NCBI GenBank assembly: GCA_024102795.1 | Contig: JAGFJK010000060.1 | Coordinates: 1 to 37,478, forward strand | Direction of reading: 5' to 3' | Source of the DNA: Pirellulaceae bacterium | GTDB taxonomy: Bacteria; Planctomycetota; Planctomycetia; Pirellulales; Pirellulaceae | Length of the DNA stretch: 37,478 bases | In this document: positions 15,101 through 23,901 of the stretch, one piece after another | How the letters are laid out: every line of letters begins with the position of its first letter | Position numbering within the stretch: the stretch's first letter is position 1 | Position numbers and translations under genes: made by a program | Notes under the pieces: model-generated | The model's input: the letters and a program-made list of their open reading frames with translations, nothing else | Databases searched by the model: none | Told to the model about the DNA's origin: nothing

Positions 15101-18100
15101 TTGCAGTTCGTGCGTTCCGGCCCGTGGCACGGCGACCTCAATTGCCTTGCCGTCGGGCAACCATGTCAGTTGCAAGGCGGCTCCGTCCAGCCGGGCCGCT
15201 CGCAGTTCGACGTTGCGGCGTCCCAGGTCCAGACGCACGCGCTGGTCGGCTTCGAAAGTTTCCAGGCCATAGGTGGCCGTGATCTCACCCGGGATCGACA
15301 CGTCCGGCTCGGCGTCCAGGTCGATCGTTCCCACGTACTCGGCCGACCGGATCAGCCAGCCCTTGGGCGTGCCCGTGGCGGTGGCCGAGCGACGGAGCAA
15401 CGCTTCATAGAACGGCAGCGGCAGATACTCGTGTTCTCCCACGGGCTGACGGTCCTCGTCGACTCGCACCAGGACGCGGTAGATCGTGCCCGTGGGCGTT
15501 TTTTCCTCCGTCCGGTTCTCGCGCGGCTGGCCTTGCACGACCGCCCCCGCGAGGCCCAGCACAATCAGGGTCCAGACGACAACCGACCACCGCCGGCCGC
15601 CGGATATCAGCTCCCGCGACTTCGTCCGGTCGTCCGCGGCCAGCTCGCGCGACACTCGCGGCCGGCTCAGCATCACCAGCAGGCCAGCCGCCAGGCTGCC
15701 CAGGAACACTCCACTGGACAGCGGCACCAGGACGGGCGGCACCAGAAGGGCAATCGCGGCAGACACGCCGATCAGCGGCACGCATGCCAGGGGCCGACCG
15801 CGGAACATCGCGCCCAGCAGCCCCGCCACGCCGAGCATGGCGATCCATCCCGCCGCCCGCAGCCAATCGGTCCGGTAAACGGTCACCCGCTGCTCGCCGC
15901 TGGTCGTGACCGGAACGTCGAAGTGCGTCCATCCTGCCTGCGTCCGGGATTCTTGCGCCTGAGGCGAAGGACTGGCGGAAACGGCGGCTGCGCTGGGCCG
16001 CGGATCGGCCAGCGGGTTGGCGGCGCTGGCCGATTGCCCCGGCATGGCGACCGAAACAACACCCAGCAAGCGCGCCCGCAACCCAGGTTCGACTGCGGAA
16101 GTGGCGGGCCACCACTGCCAGCCGGAGCCCAGGGCGGCCAGGCCGGGGGCGGGGGCGAATCCGGAAGGCAACCAGACCGTCCAGCGCCGGTCGAGCACCG
16201 GGAAATCCGGCTGGGGAGCGCCGGCATCGAGGTGTTGAAGGGCCCCAAGTCGCGGCACCGCGGTCAGATAGTCCAGTTTCAGTCGCACGAACCGCCGCTC
16301 CGCGGGCAGAGTCACGCGCAACTCCCGTCGCTGCTCGTCCCGGCTGACGTGCGGCCAGGCGCTCTCGTCGTCGTCCACCTTCACGGTTTGCAGGCGCAAC
16401 CCGACCGGCCAGCTCAACCGCACCTCCGAAGGCCCGGACTGCTCCAGATCCAACTCGGCCTCGTGCCGAGCCTGGCCGTGGGTCGACCAGTGAGAAGTCA
16501 CGGCATACGACCAGGCCCAGACCGTGTGGCCATGGGTGCTGGCCGGCGCCAGAGCGACCCGGACCTGCCCGCCGCGGGACGGCTCGTAACGCAGCCGGGC
16601 TCGGGTCGCCGAGTAGGCATTGCCGGGCGTCCGCGCCGTCGGCAAACGGACCATCTGTTGCTGTTCGACCTGCACGGCCCGGCCGTCGGCACTGGAAATC
16701 TCCAACTCGCCAGTTTGCGAACCGGCGGCCGGAACCGAAGCCAGCGACAGCTCGGCCGGCCCCTCGAGCGGCGTCGTCCGCCGGCCCCGCAACTCGATGC
16801 GTTCGGTCGTCGGTTCCCGCAGTTCCAGGAGCCAGGTTTCGCCGGCACGTTCGCTCTGGTCCGCGTTCAGGCGTCGCGCCGTCAGCCAGTCCGCCTCGCG
16901 GCCCTCCACCGACCACTGAACGGGCGACTCGCGGCGCACGGACAGTTCGACCTGCCATTGTTGGACTTCGCCGGACCGCGGCTGGCAAGTCAGTCGATAG
17001 GTTTCCTCCAACGCGGCGGCCTGCAGCGTGGCCTGCATCTGGATCGCAACCGAGAAGTCAGGCTCGATCGGCTCCAGACCCACCAGCAGTTCGTCGGCCG
17101 CCGGCTGATCCAGGAACACCAGGCCGTTCACCGCGCGGCCGCCGATGCGCCGCGCGTCATCATCGGATACCATGGCCGGATCCAGCCGCTGCAGATCCAG
17201 ATCGTGGGCCAGCCGCAGGCGGTATCGAGGCGAAGTCTCCAGCGCCACCAGGTGGCTGGCCGTCGTCACACCGGAGAACTGAAACACGCGGAAGTCGGCC
17301 GGTCGAATCAGTTGATTGCTGGATTTTCGGCGCCCCGCGCGGACGCTCAATTCCAGGGCGGTCCGGAAAGGCACGGCGCGATTCAGATGAATGACCAGCC
17401 GCTGCAGCCGCGCTGGCTCTCGGCCGGCCGGAATCACCTCGTAGGATGCCAGGGCGTCGGCGGGCGTGAGCTGAACCTGCTCCACTTCCCAGGCCAGCGG
17501 CAGATCCGTCTCCAGCCGAAACGTCTCGCCATGCAAGGCAACCAATCGGCCATGAAAGACGGCCGTGAGCTGCTCTTCCTCCAGCCGCAGACGAACGCCG
17601 CTTTCGATCCGCGCCGCGGGCCGGCGCAGTTCAGCCAGCACTTGCAGGCTGGCACTGGGAAGATAGCAATGAAACTCCCGGCTGCCGCCGGCGCCCGAGG
17701 CTGTCAACGAATCGGCCTGCACTTCGCGGCAGCCCTGAGGTACGACCTCGCGCACAACCAGCCCCTCGGCCACGTCCAGCCGTAGCGAGGCTTCCCTCCA
17801 CCGGACCGACTTGGGACGAACCGTTGGCAACCGCTGTCCGCGACCGGTTGCCAGCGGAGCGATCGCGGCGATCTGAACCAGACTGTCGGCTCCGCGAATC
17901 GGCTCGTCAAATTCCACCTCCACATGCTGCCAGCGCCCGTCGGGGTCCGGCGTCGAACGCCAGGCCAATTCATTGCCCAGGTATCGGACCGAAGTGATCT
18001 GCAACCCGGCGTCGGCCACCAGCGACATCCGCTCCAGCGACGGCAGGGGGATATCCAAATTCAGGTCCGAATCCAATTCCAGCCCCCACGGCGTCAGCCG

Positions 18101-19042
18101 GTACCGTGTGGCCTGCCGCAGGTCGACCGCGCGAAGCCCGCTGTCCGGTTGATCCTCTGGCACTACCTGGACCAAGGCCGCGGAATGTCCGCCCAGTTCC
18201 AGCAGCCAGCGGCGGTGCCCGGCCGGAGGCGGAGCGGCGACCGCCGGCAAGCTCGCCGACCACTGCTCCGACAGCGTAGCTGGTGGATCCGGTGTCATCA
18301 CGCCCACGTCGCAGGTCAAACGCAGCGATTGGGGCACGTCCAGCCAGACGCGGCTGCAGGGCGAAGCGGGCAGTTGCAGTTGCAGCCGCCACGCCCCTCC
18401 CTCGGATTCAACCCCTCGCAGGGTCCAGGCCAGATCCAATGGCCCCGATTGCGGAACCCAGGCCCAAAGCCGCCGATCGTTAGCCATACCGACCCAGCCG
18501 TCGGGTCCGTCGCCGCTGGCATTGTTCCCCGCGGCCTCATCCCGTGAGGCACCTGAGTCCGGGATCGACAGGCTGCCGTTCGCCCAACCGCCGGGTGGCG
18601 GATCGGCCAGCGCCAACCCGCATGGGTCCAAGGACAGCAACGCCGGTCCGCTGGCCGCCAGCGCCACGTTCAGCCGTGCCTGGCCGTCGATTAACTGGCC
18701 GGACTCCAGCCGAGCATGGTATTCCGCCATCGTCACTCGCGCCGACGCACCCTCGGAATTGGCTGCCGCCGAGCGAATCCGGGCCAGGTGCTGAGCGAAT
18801 TCGTCGCGCTTCAGCGGCATGTAGCCCCGGGCCAATTCGGCGAACCGATCTTCAGGCACCAGGACCCGCCGATATTGCAGCGTGTCCCTTGCCGGACTCT
18901 TCACCACGGCGTCGGAGACCGGCGCCGACTGTCCCAGCGCCAACCGGCTCGGCATCCCCAGCCAGCAGGCCCCAATCCAGCAGGCCCCAATCCAGCAGGC
19001 CCACAGGCCCGCCACCAAAATCGCTCGCCAGCGCGCCATCAT
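12152..19042 (-). CDS. Giant exported/membrane protein made of two fused homologous-looking modules
   Basis: The 2296-residue protein has a signal or anchor segment (residues about 5-35), a long beta-rich, Leu/Arg/Trp-rich region, then membrane segments at about 1060-1125. A second signal-peptide-like segment (WSVVVWTLIVLGLAGAVVQG, about 1150-1170) follows, then a second long beta-rich region, and C-terminal membrane segments at about 2195-2270. The second half restarts with YRVLVRVDEDRQPVGEHEYL, echoing YRRVLVPEDRFAEL near the start of the first. This reads as two signal-domain-membrane proteins joined in frame. The ATG at 19042 overlaps the stop of the 1211-residue upstream protein by 4 nt (ATGA). 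No enzyme motif was found; function unknown, presumably cell envelope. Confidence 0.8.
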   Translation of the reverse strand: MMARWRAILVAGLWACWIGACWIGACWLGMPSRLALGQSAPVSDAVVKSPARDTLQYRRVLVPEDRFAELARGYMPLKRDEFAQHLARIRSAAANSEGASARVTMAEYHARLESGQLIDGQARLNVALAASGPALLSLDPCGLALADPPPGGWANGSLSIPDSGASRDEAAGNNASGDGPDGWVGMANDRRLWAWVPQSGPLDLAWTLRGVESEGGAWRLQLQLPASPCSRVWLDVPQSLRLTCDVGVMTPDPPATLSEQWSASLPAVAAPPPAGHRRWLLELGGHSAALVQVVPEDQPDSGLRAVDLRQATRYRLTPWGLELDSDLNLDIPLPSLERMSLVADAGLQITSVRYLGNELAWRSTPDPDGRWQHVEVEFDEPIRGADSLVQIAAIAPLATGRGQRLPTVRPKSVRWREASLRLDVAEGLVVREVVPQGCREVQADSLTASGAGGSREFHCYLPSASLQVLAELRRPAARIESGVRLRLEEEQLTAVFHGRLVALHGETFRLETDLPLAWEVEQVQLTPADALASYEVIPAGREPARLQRLVIHLNRAVPFRTALELSVRAGRRKSSNQLIRPADFRVFQFSGVTTASHLVALETSPRYRLRLAHDLDLQRLDPAMVSDDDARRIGGRAVNGLVFLDQPAADELLVGLEPIEPDFSVAIQMQATLQAAALEETYRLTCQPRSGEVQQWQVELSVRRESPVQWSVEGREADWLTARRLNADQSERAGETWLLELREPTTERIELRGRRTTPLEGPAELSLASVPAAGSQTGELEISSADGRAVQVEQQQMVRLPTARTPGNAYSATRARLRYEPSRGGQVRVALAPASTHGHTVWAWSYAVTSHWSTHGQARHEAELDLEQSGPSEVRLSWPVGLRLQTVKVDDDESAWPHVSRDEQRRELRVTLPAERRFVRLKLDYLTAVPRLGALQHLDAGAPQPDFPVLDRRWTVWLPSGFAPAPGLAALGSGWQWWPATSAVEPGLRARLLGVVSVAMPGQSASAANPLADPRPSAAAVSASPSPQAQESRTQAGWTHFDVPVTTSGEQRVTVYRTDWLRAAGWIAMLGVAGLLGAMFRGRPLACVPLIGVSAAIALLVPPVLVPLSSGVFLGSLAAGLLVMLSRPRVSRELAADDRTKSRELISGGRRWSVVVWTLIVLGLAGAVVQGQPRENRTEEKTPTGTIYRVLVRVDEDRQPVGEHEYLPLPFYEALLRRSATATGTPKGWLIRSAEYVGTIDLDAEPDVSIPGEITATYGLETFEADQRVRLDLGRRNVELRAARLDGAALQLTWLPDGKAIEVAVPRAGTHELQLTLGCLITMTAGQPALDLQVPQVANSRLSMQVLGDFQQAEVPAALGAVWVDRDRQSIRAELGPTSLLRVEWRREGAELAPMDVSAEELLWLKIKPNSVVVEAQVRLTARGGNIDEVTLLADPRLRLLRVEPPLAGRPTVRGGKRQTVVLKLAEPAGRECLLRASFLLDGGSGVGQISLPELEAVADRKTRRWAAVTCAASLQLATPDAPLPATLEPARFAQAWSGTPLAPDQAWQLDNLPAGWTFSTRFPAAVAVVDQQTRVTVGREALQLHYSATIENPAGAAAASQFELPADLELLEVAAETDTGRQPLDHFQGTNRRLTVFWTPAAPAFSDDSPPAVRMLLTGRIPVRRRQRFELPLVRPLDSQVRSQRVDIYRLPNAQAKIERLRGLADQTAQTEAAFESGRGRLVASLVGAAADPPIVDPGGVLTVTPNVPQRTARLVTRLDRVDGQWWAELDYRVEVRGGLLDLVRLEVPPEWSGPFEFSEPIPHSVQTLPGTSRRHLVIFPRSAVADTFSFRFRGSLVSNPNETDGLPDFLPLDVERAERFLIVPTAFNETPIEWVPSGLQPAAWPAGLPELPSSDYAIYRIVGARPRVTMRQGESTVDRPRVLLADIRFGWHSGGDLAGVATFDLQPAGKSAVTVRLPAGFEVVQARVGDRPAGLTAVAPETATASADDTLWRVSLATERLPQRLELVFQGRLPLADRAASWELPAPQLVGLPVERTMWTVRVVDSDRTFALGERQAEVTAATQLALRTRHLAGLLEATSPHLADSTQQEVDLWYGLWAARLAAARNQLGSEPAGDGASEAGEPAPDDWLPQLDARQAELAARLKTAALWDQWRQAPPRLQEAADSWQRAVTPEATVLSGTWPSGVDGLRLEVVPPRRADWIGRLAQAALVLGLAWLIWAGLARGLMQSWLAPSPQVAGILLGLGWWFFLWPAAIGWLIVAYSVCGVFRRPWQATRQSSTASTIVRRESAVRRR

Positions 19043-22000
19043 GAGGGATCCGATTCGGGAGCCGAAAGAGCCAGTTGCGCGGTGGCGGTCGTGGCTCCGG
19101 AATCGGGCCGCGACACGGCCGCCTCCAACGTGCGCGATTCGGGCATCGTCGGAGACAACCCGCGCAGCCCCCGCGTGCGGCGGCGATGCCCTCCCAAGGT
19201 CCAGTCCAGGAACCGGGCCAACAGAATCATCAGCAACCCCAGTCCAGCCGCCTGACCCAGCATCAGCGCCACCTCGGGCGCCCACAGGCCCAACCCGAAC
19301 AAGGCGACGGCCAGTAGCCACAGCAACGCCGGATGTCGCAGGCCAGGACGATGAATCAGCGTCAAGCCGACCAGCAACACCAGGCCGGAAACGGCCAGCA
19401 GAATCCAGTGCCGGCTGGCCAGCACCACGCGCATCGGTTCCAGTGGTCCAAACGACACAAACAGGTACTGATTCGTGGCCTGAGGCGGCCGCTCCAGTTG
19501 CATCCCGCCGAGCATCGTCTCCAGGTCGCGCTGCTGCAACGCCGACTGCCGACCCCAGTAATACCCGCTCCAGGCCCAATCCTGTTCCGGCGAGGCGTTG
19601 GCGGGCCCCAGCAACAAGTGCTCGTCGCGCGGGACCACCAGTTGCCAGAACGAACGGTCGACTTCCGCGACGTCGAGCAACCGGGGCGGGGTGATGCTCC
19701 ACTCCCGGTTCGCTGGCTCCCGCAAGTCAAACCAGTACCACATCTCCACGACGTGCTCCGTGGCGGCAGGGACCCCGTCCAGCGAGATCGTCACGCGCCG
19801 CTCCTCGTCCACCAGCACCTCTTCGGCCGCCTTCTGGTCGATGGCCACCCTCAACCGCTGGCTGTCCGCTCCCGGCGGCAACTGGACCTGCAGGTGGCGA
19901 CCGGCGCTGGCCAGGCGAATGGAAAACCGATCCAGGCGTTCGAAGCGGGTCATCACGGTTTGCAGCCAGGCCAGCGGGACGCGGACCGAATGAATCAGCG
20001 GACGCTTCAAACTTTGACCGCGTAACCGCACCGCGTGCGCCTCGGTCGCGGAACTCAGCCGCAGCCGGCCGGCAATCTCCGGCCGCTCCCGCTGGTCTTC
20101 TCCCGCCACCCAATCCGACCCGATGCGCTGCAGGCTAAGATGCTCCGGATAGCTCAGTTCCACGTAATGACTCGTCAATCGCGTACCTTGCCGGGGCGAC
20201 GGCAACAACAACGGGATCAGGATCTCCGAGTCGCGCTGCGCCTGCAGGTCCCAGCCGGCCGCCTGGTAGCGAGCGATCAACGTATGCGTGCCGCTGGCCG
20301 GTTCGGGCAGCACCGCCACGATCTCCTGCCCGTCTTGAAATTCTTCAGCCGGCTGGTTCCCTTCAAGGGCTGGCGCCGCCGGGGCTGCGGCGCCTGCCGG
20401 GGCTGCGGCACCTGCCGGGGTGGAACCGGGACCGGAAGGGTTCTCGGCCACGGGCGGCGTCTCCGCCCCAGGCTCGGCCCCACCTGCAATCACCCGCTGG
20501 AAAGCCAGTGGCTGCCCGTCCCACAAGAGCCTCAACGTGGAGGCGTCGACCGGGGTGCGCGGCCCCCCGGACGCTCCGGTCGGAGCCAGTCGCAGTCGCA
20601 GCTCGGCCAGCGGCTCGTAGCGGACGTCAAACGTCAACTGCTGCTCCACCGCGGCCGATTGGTCGGTCACCGCCAGCCAGGCGTCGGAACGAACATTGAC
20701 CAGGCGCGGCTGCACTCGCAGCACGAGCGCCAGCGACTGGGCCGCGTCGGCGGCCTGTTCGCGAAAGCGGTGCACCCGCGAGTTGGAGGACTGATCCGCG
20801 TCGATCACCAGTCCCTGTTCGGACAACCGGGAAAACTCCAGGGCCACATTATCGGCGGCCGTCACCAGCAGCGTCGCCGGCGCCGCGGTGGCTTCCAGGC
20901 AGCGAGGCAGCGGGATGACCAACGGCGTGGTCTCGCCTTCCAGTTCGTATTCGCGATGCGCCTCGACGCGCACCGTGAACCCGTCCGCCAGCGACGAGCC
21001 GGACGCCGCGACGGGGATCTCCAGCGGATTGACCTGTTCGACGGCAACACCATCCACGGCCGCCCACTGGCCGCGGTCCACGGCATCCACGACCCAGCCG
21101 CTGAAGTCGGCCCTGAGACGGGCCGCCGACTCGCCGCTGACCTGGTACTGAAACACAGCTTGCAGCCGGATGCGCCCGCCGCCGACCAGCAGTTCGTAAG
21201 CGGGCTGGACACGGATCTGCCGCTGCTGTCGCCTCAGTTGGACCCGCAGCGAACTCGGCTGCCGGAAGTACTCGAACCGGGCCACCACACCTTGCTGGCG
21301 CATCGCTTCGGGAATGTCGTCCCGGCGGTGCACGCCTTCGCCAGCCTGCCAGTCCAGCGAGTACTCGCCCTCGACGGTGAAATCAATTTGGCCCCGCTGC
21401 CGGACGGCCCCCTGAACGTCCAGCGTGCCGACCTCAATCCAATCGCTGCGAGCCGCCGTATCCGGCGCCGCGTCACGGTCTTCCGGAAGCCGCTCCAGCA
21501 ACAAACGAACCGTCAGTTCGTTCAAGTTGCCGGCATTCGGGCGGACTTCGACCAACCGGCCCAGCGGACCGGAGGCCGGGGACGTCCTGGAACCAGGCGG
21601 CACGCCCGCCGGCGTCTCGTCAATCGGCATCACGCGATATCCGGGCTGCTCCAGCGGAACCAGTTGCATCCGCGCGGGCAGGCGGACCCGGAACGAGTCG
21701 ATCGGGCCGCCAAAACTGCGGACTCGCAACTGAGCCTCGCAACTGACCTGCCCCAAACCCTCCAGGTTGACCTGCAAAGCGCCGCTGGCATCCAGCCGCA
21801 GCGGACTGGCTGCCGGCTTCTCGGGCGCCGGCCGCCAGGACAGCTCGAAATCGCCACCCACACCCTCCAGCACAAGCCGAGTCGCTTCGCCCTCGGTGAC
21901 CGGCGGCCGCAGAATGTTGGGACTCTGCTGAGTCACCTCGGCCTCGAGGTTGGTTTGCGGGATCAGCAGTTCGAAACGCGAATTGACCGACGGCGCCGAC

Positions 22001-22674
22001 AGTGCCAGACTGGCCCGGTTGCCTTCGACCTTCAGGCGTGTCGCCAAAGTCAGCGTGAAACGGTGGTCGGAACTCTTGTCGGCCCGCAACCAGCCCACAT
22101 AGCCGTCCCCCGCCGCCTGGTACTCCAGGAAAAACTGCCCTTGCCCAACGTAGCCGGCGGGCCCGCGCAACACCATCTGGTTGAAACGCAGCGGAATCCG
22201 AATCCACGTATCCGAGCGCGCCTGGTCAGTGGCCTGCACCTGGAATTCGACTCGCAACTCGGCCTGCTCCCCCTCGACGCGGCCCACCGCCTGCAGGTTC
22301 TGCAAGACATAACGCGGCGGATCGGGCGCGATCAGGCCTTTGTGCTGATTGTATAATCGCTGGTACTCTTCCAGACGCAAATCGGGCACCGGCAGCAAAT
22401 TGCCATCTTCATCCAGCAGATAAAAGATCTCGGGCCCCACCTCCTGCACGCCACCTGACGATTCGCCCTTGCCAGCCGCTGGCGGGCGTTCAGGACTGCT
22501 GGGAGGTATTTCCTGAGCGTTCGTCAGAGCAGCCAACGCCGCGATGAGCAAACCGATCGGCAGGCAACACAGGCGCGTGCCCCCCACAGGTCGCTTTCGG
22601 CCGATTGCAGATCTCAAGACTGCCGCTCCGATCAGGGGGGTGGCAACCGGCCCGTCGGACCGTGCGGCCAGCAT
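19039..22674 (-). CDS. Large exported protein with C-terminal membrane segments, unknown function
   Basis: The protein of about 1211 residues has an N-terminal signal segment (LCCLPIGLLIAALAALTNAQ), the motif EIFYLLDEDGNLLPVPD, then RYVLQNLQAVGRVEGEQAEL and a very long beta-strand-rich region without catalytic motifs. A Gly/Ala/Pro-rich linker lies near residue 760. Three hydrophobic segments near residues 1095-1170 (ILLAVSGLVLLVGLTLI onwards) are followed by a Ser/Thr-rich tail. The overall plan resembles each half of the neighbouring giant protein, to which it is coupled by a 4-nt overlap. The start is uncertain: GTG 22683, ATG 22674, or a GTG near 22585 that would give a more typical signal peptide. 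Probably an envelope component. Confidence 0.78.
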   Translation of the reverse strand: MLAARSDGPVATPLIGAAVLRSAIGRKRPVGGTRLCCLPIGLLIAALAALTNAQEIPPSSPERPPAAGKGESSGGVQEVGPEIFYLLDEDGNLLPVPDLRLEEYQRLYNQHKGLIAPDPPRYVLQNLQAVGRVEGEQAELRVEFQVQATDQARSDTWIRIPLRFNQMVLRGPAGYVGQGQFFLEYQAAGDGYVGWLRADKSSDHRFTLTLATRLKVEGNRASLALSAPSVNSRFELLIPQTNLEAEVTQQSPNILRPPVTEGEATRLVLEGVGGDFELSWRPAPEKPAASPLRLDASGALQVNLEGLGQVSCEAQLRVRSFGGPIDSFRVRLPARMQLVPLEQPGYRVMPIDETPAGVPPGSRTSPASGPLGRLVEVRPNAGNLNELTVRLLLERLPEDRDAAPDTAARSDWIEVGTLDVQGAVRQRGQIDFTVEGEYSLDWQAGEGVHRRDDIPEAMRQQGVVARFEYFRQPSSLRVQLRRQQRQIRVQPAYELLVGGGRIRLQAVFQYQVSGESAARLRADFSGWVVDAVDRGQWAAVDGVAVEQVNPLEIPVAASGSSLADGFTVRVEAHREYELEGETTPLVIPLPRCLEATAAPATLLVTAADNVALEFSRLSEQGLVIDADQSSNSRVHRFREQAADAAQSLALVLRVQPRLVNVRSDAWLAVTDQSAAVEQQLTFDVRYEPLAELRLRLAPTGASGGPRTPVDASTLRLLWDGQPLAFQRVIAGGAEPGAETPPVAENPSGPGSTPAGAAAPAGAAAPAAPALEGNQPAEEFQDGQEIVAVLPEPASGTHTLIARYQAAGWDLQAQRDSEILIPLLLPSPRQGTRLTSHYVELSYPEHLSLQRIGSDWVAGEDQRERPEIAGRLRLSSATEAHAVRLRGQSLKRPLIHSVRVPLAWLQTVMTRFERLDRFSIRLASAGRHLQVQLPPGADSQRLRVAIDQKAAEEVLVDEERRVTISLDGVPAATEHVVEMWYWFDLREPANREWSITPPRLLDVAEVDRSFWQLVVPRDEHLLLGPANASPEQDWAWSGYYWGRQSALQQRDLETMLGGMQLERPPQATNQYLFVSFGPLEPMRVVLASRHWILLAVSGLVLLVGLTLIHRPGLRHPALLWLLAVALFGLGLWAPEVALMLGQAAGLGLLMILLARFLDWTLGGHRRRTRGLRGLSPTMPESRTLEAAVSRPDSGATTATAQLALSAPESDPS

Positions 22675-22777
22675 CCAGCACACATCGCATGGCTGCTCTT
22701 CAGTTTAGGCCGACTCCGCGTGTCGGGAAAGAGAATCTGACTGGGTACCTCAGGCATTCCCCTAAGATGATCCCGAT

Positions 22778-23578
22778 CTATTGGCCCGATCGTGACGCGC
22801 GAAGCAAAACCTCCAGCAGTTCGCCATGTAGCGCGGGGGTGCTGGCCGCGGCAAAATGCGGCTGCCGCCAGTCAAACGGGCCGCCGTCCACCCCGGTGAC
22901 CATGCCGCCGGCTTCCCGCACCAGCAGCCAACCAGCCGCCACGTCCCAGCTCTTCACACTGGTCGCCCAGTAAGCATCCAGACGTCCGGCGGCCAGATAA
23001 CACAGGTTGAGTGCCGCGGAACCCATCCGCCGCAGGGCCTGGGCCGAGTGCAACACTTCCACGAACCGGGCGATTTCGGTCGACCCGCGGGGCACGTTGG
23101 CCGAGAAACTGGCGGCGACCAGTGCGGCGGCCAGGTGCTGGCAGCGACTGGTCTGAATCGGTACGCCGTTGAGCGCCGCGCCGCGTCCGGCTTCGGCCGA
23201 GAAGACTTCGTCCAGGGAGGGATCGTAAACCAGCCCCACTTGTACCTGATCGTTCCGTACCAGGGCGATCGACACCGAGTACTGCGGAAGCTGGTGCGAG
23301 TAGTTGGTGGTTCCATCCAACGGATCCACAACCCAGCAATAATCGCCGGGCCGCTCCCGCGGGCCGTCGGTTTCAGGTAGATCCTCCTCGCCCAGGAACT
23401 GATGGCCCGGGAAAGCCCCCAGCAGGATGTCGCGGATGACCCGCTGCGCGGCCAGATCGGCCTCGGTGACCAGATCCTTGGGGCCCTTTTCGCGGATTTG
23501 AACCCGGCCGGAGAGGTCCCGCAGTACCCTGCCGGCGGCGCGGGCGGCCTGCTCGGCGACCTGCAGAAACTCGCTCAT
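22778..23578 (-). CDS. Inositol monophosphatase family protein
   Basis: This 266-residue cytoplasmic enzyme has all the magnesium-dependent phosphatase motifs: VTEAD (38-42), GEED (63-66), WVVDPLDGTTNYSH (82-95) and, near residue 213, SWDVAAGWLLVREAGGMV. The family hydrolyses myo-inositol 1-phosphate or related small phosphates such as 3'-phosphoadenosine 5'-phosphate or fructose 1,6-bisphosphate; the substrate cannot be fixed from sequence. ATG 23578 is supported by AAGGTGG 8 nt upstream; an in-frame upstream extension has no homology. The two giant envelope genes follow on the same strand after about 100 nt and may be co-transcribed. Confidence 0.93.
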   Translation of the reverse strand: MSEFLQVAEQAARAAGRVLRDLSGRVQIREKGPKDLVTEADLAAQRVIRDILLGAFPGHQFLGEEDLPETDGPRERPGDYCWVVDPLDGTTNYSHQLPQYSVSIALVRNDQVQVGLVYDPSLDEVFSAEAGRGAALNGVPIQTSRCQHLAAALVAASFSANVPRGSTEIARFVEVLHSAQALRRMGSAALNLCYLAAGRLDAYWATSVKSWDVAAGWLLVREAGGMVTGVDGGPFDWRQPHFAAASTPALHGELLEVLLRASRSGQ

Positions 23579-23734
23579 CCCAATCACCACCTTTCCGTGC
23601 GGAATGTCTCCTTCGTTCACCGTACAGCATACGCCATCGGCAAACTCATCGTCAGCCGGCGGTCGAATCCCACACGCTCCGCGCGGGTGAACTGCGGTCG
23701 AATTGCGACCCGCCATTTTTTTAAGAAAAAGTTG
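23579..23734. other. Divergent region between the phosphatase gene and the small RNA locus
   Basis: This 156-nt stretch holds the likely minus-strand promoter and the run T7AAGAAAAA around 23716-23730. No gene was seen. Confidence 0.4.
23626..23655 (-). promoter_or_regulatory. Possible sigma70-type promoter of the phosphatase gene
   Basis: Read on the minus strand, CTGACG (23655-23650) and TATGCT (23631-23626) are separated by 18 nt and lie about 48 nt before the phosphatase start codon. Each hexamer keeps most consensus positions. It is a visual match only. Confidence 0.4.
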
Positions 23735-23762
23735 TGGACAGGCGAAGGGATCCTGGTATGAT
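23735..23762 (+). promoter_or_regulatory. Sigma70-type promoter of the small RNA candidate
   Basis: TGGACA (23735-23740) and TATGAT (23757-23762) are 16 nt apart; each hexamer differs from consensus by one base. The expected start, around 23766-23769, coincides with the first stem of the structured RNA downstream. Confidence 0.6.
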
Positions 23763-23765
23763 CAA

Positions 23766-23895
23766 CGGTGGCTTGAGGGTGGCACTTGCAAAGTGACGCC
23801 AGCAGCCGCCGATATCATTCGCCCTTGTGGCATCTCGGCCTCTTCTCTGTTCCGGCCCCGCCGTGCCGCTTCACAGCGTGCGGCGGGGTTTTTTT
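23766..23895 (+). ncRNA. Candidate structured small RNA of about 130 nt, or leader of the gene at 23902
   Basis: After the promoter, CGGTGGCT (23766-23773) pairs with AGCCGCCG (23804-23811) over 8 bp with one G-U. Inside it, GGTG/CGCC and CACTT/AAGTG form a stacked 4 + 5 bp stem. The 3' part is an 11-bp terminator hairpin with seven T's. Promoter, fold and terminator together fit an independent small RNA. It lacks the motifs I would expect of SRP RNA, tmRNA, 6S RNA or the common riboswitches. Because the next ORF starts 7 nt after the T-run, the same structure could instead act as an attenuator leader. GGCC runs at about 23837-23858 could pair with each other as an alternative fold. Confidence 0.55.
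23856..23895 (+). terminator. Intrinsic terminator with 11-bp stem and T7
   Basis: CCCCGCCGTGC (23856-23866) pairs with GTGCGGCGGGG (23878-23888), with two G-U pairs near the loop, followed directly by seven T's (23889-23895). It lies just before the ATG at 23902, so it ends the small RNA or controls entry into that gene. Confidence 0.8.
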
Positions 23896-23901
23896 GTTGC
23901 T

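Noticed and set aside
14285..17785. 1166-codon plus-strand frame
   Set aside because: It is antisense to the giant minus-strand envelope protein, rich in Gln/Arg/His as expected from reversed GC-rich codons, with no domain recognised.
23827..23901. Upstream start of the hypothetical gene at ATG 23827
   Set aside because: The extension would be translated from the structured RNA and through the terminator hairpin, with no ribosome binding sequence.
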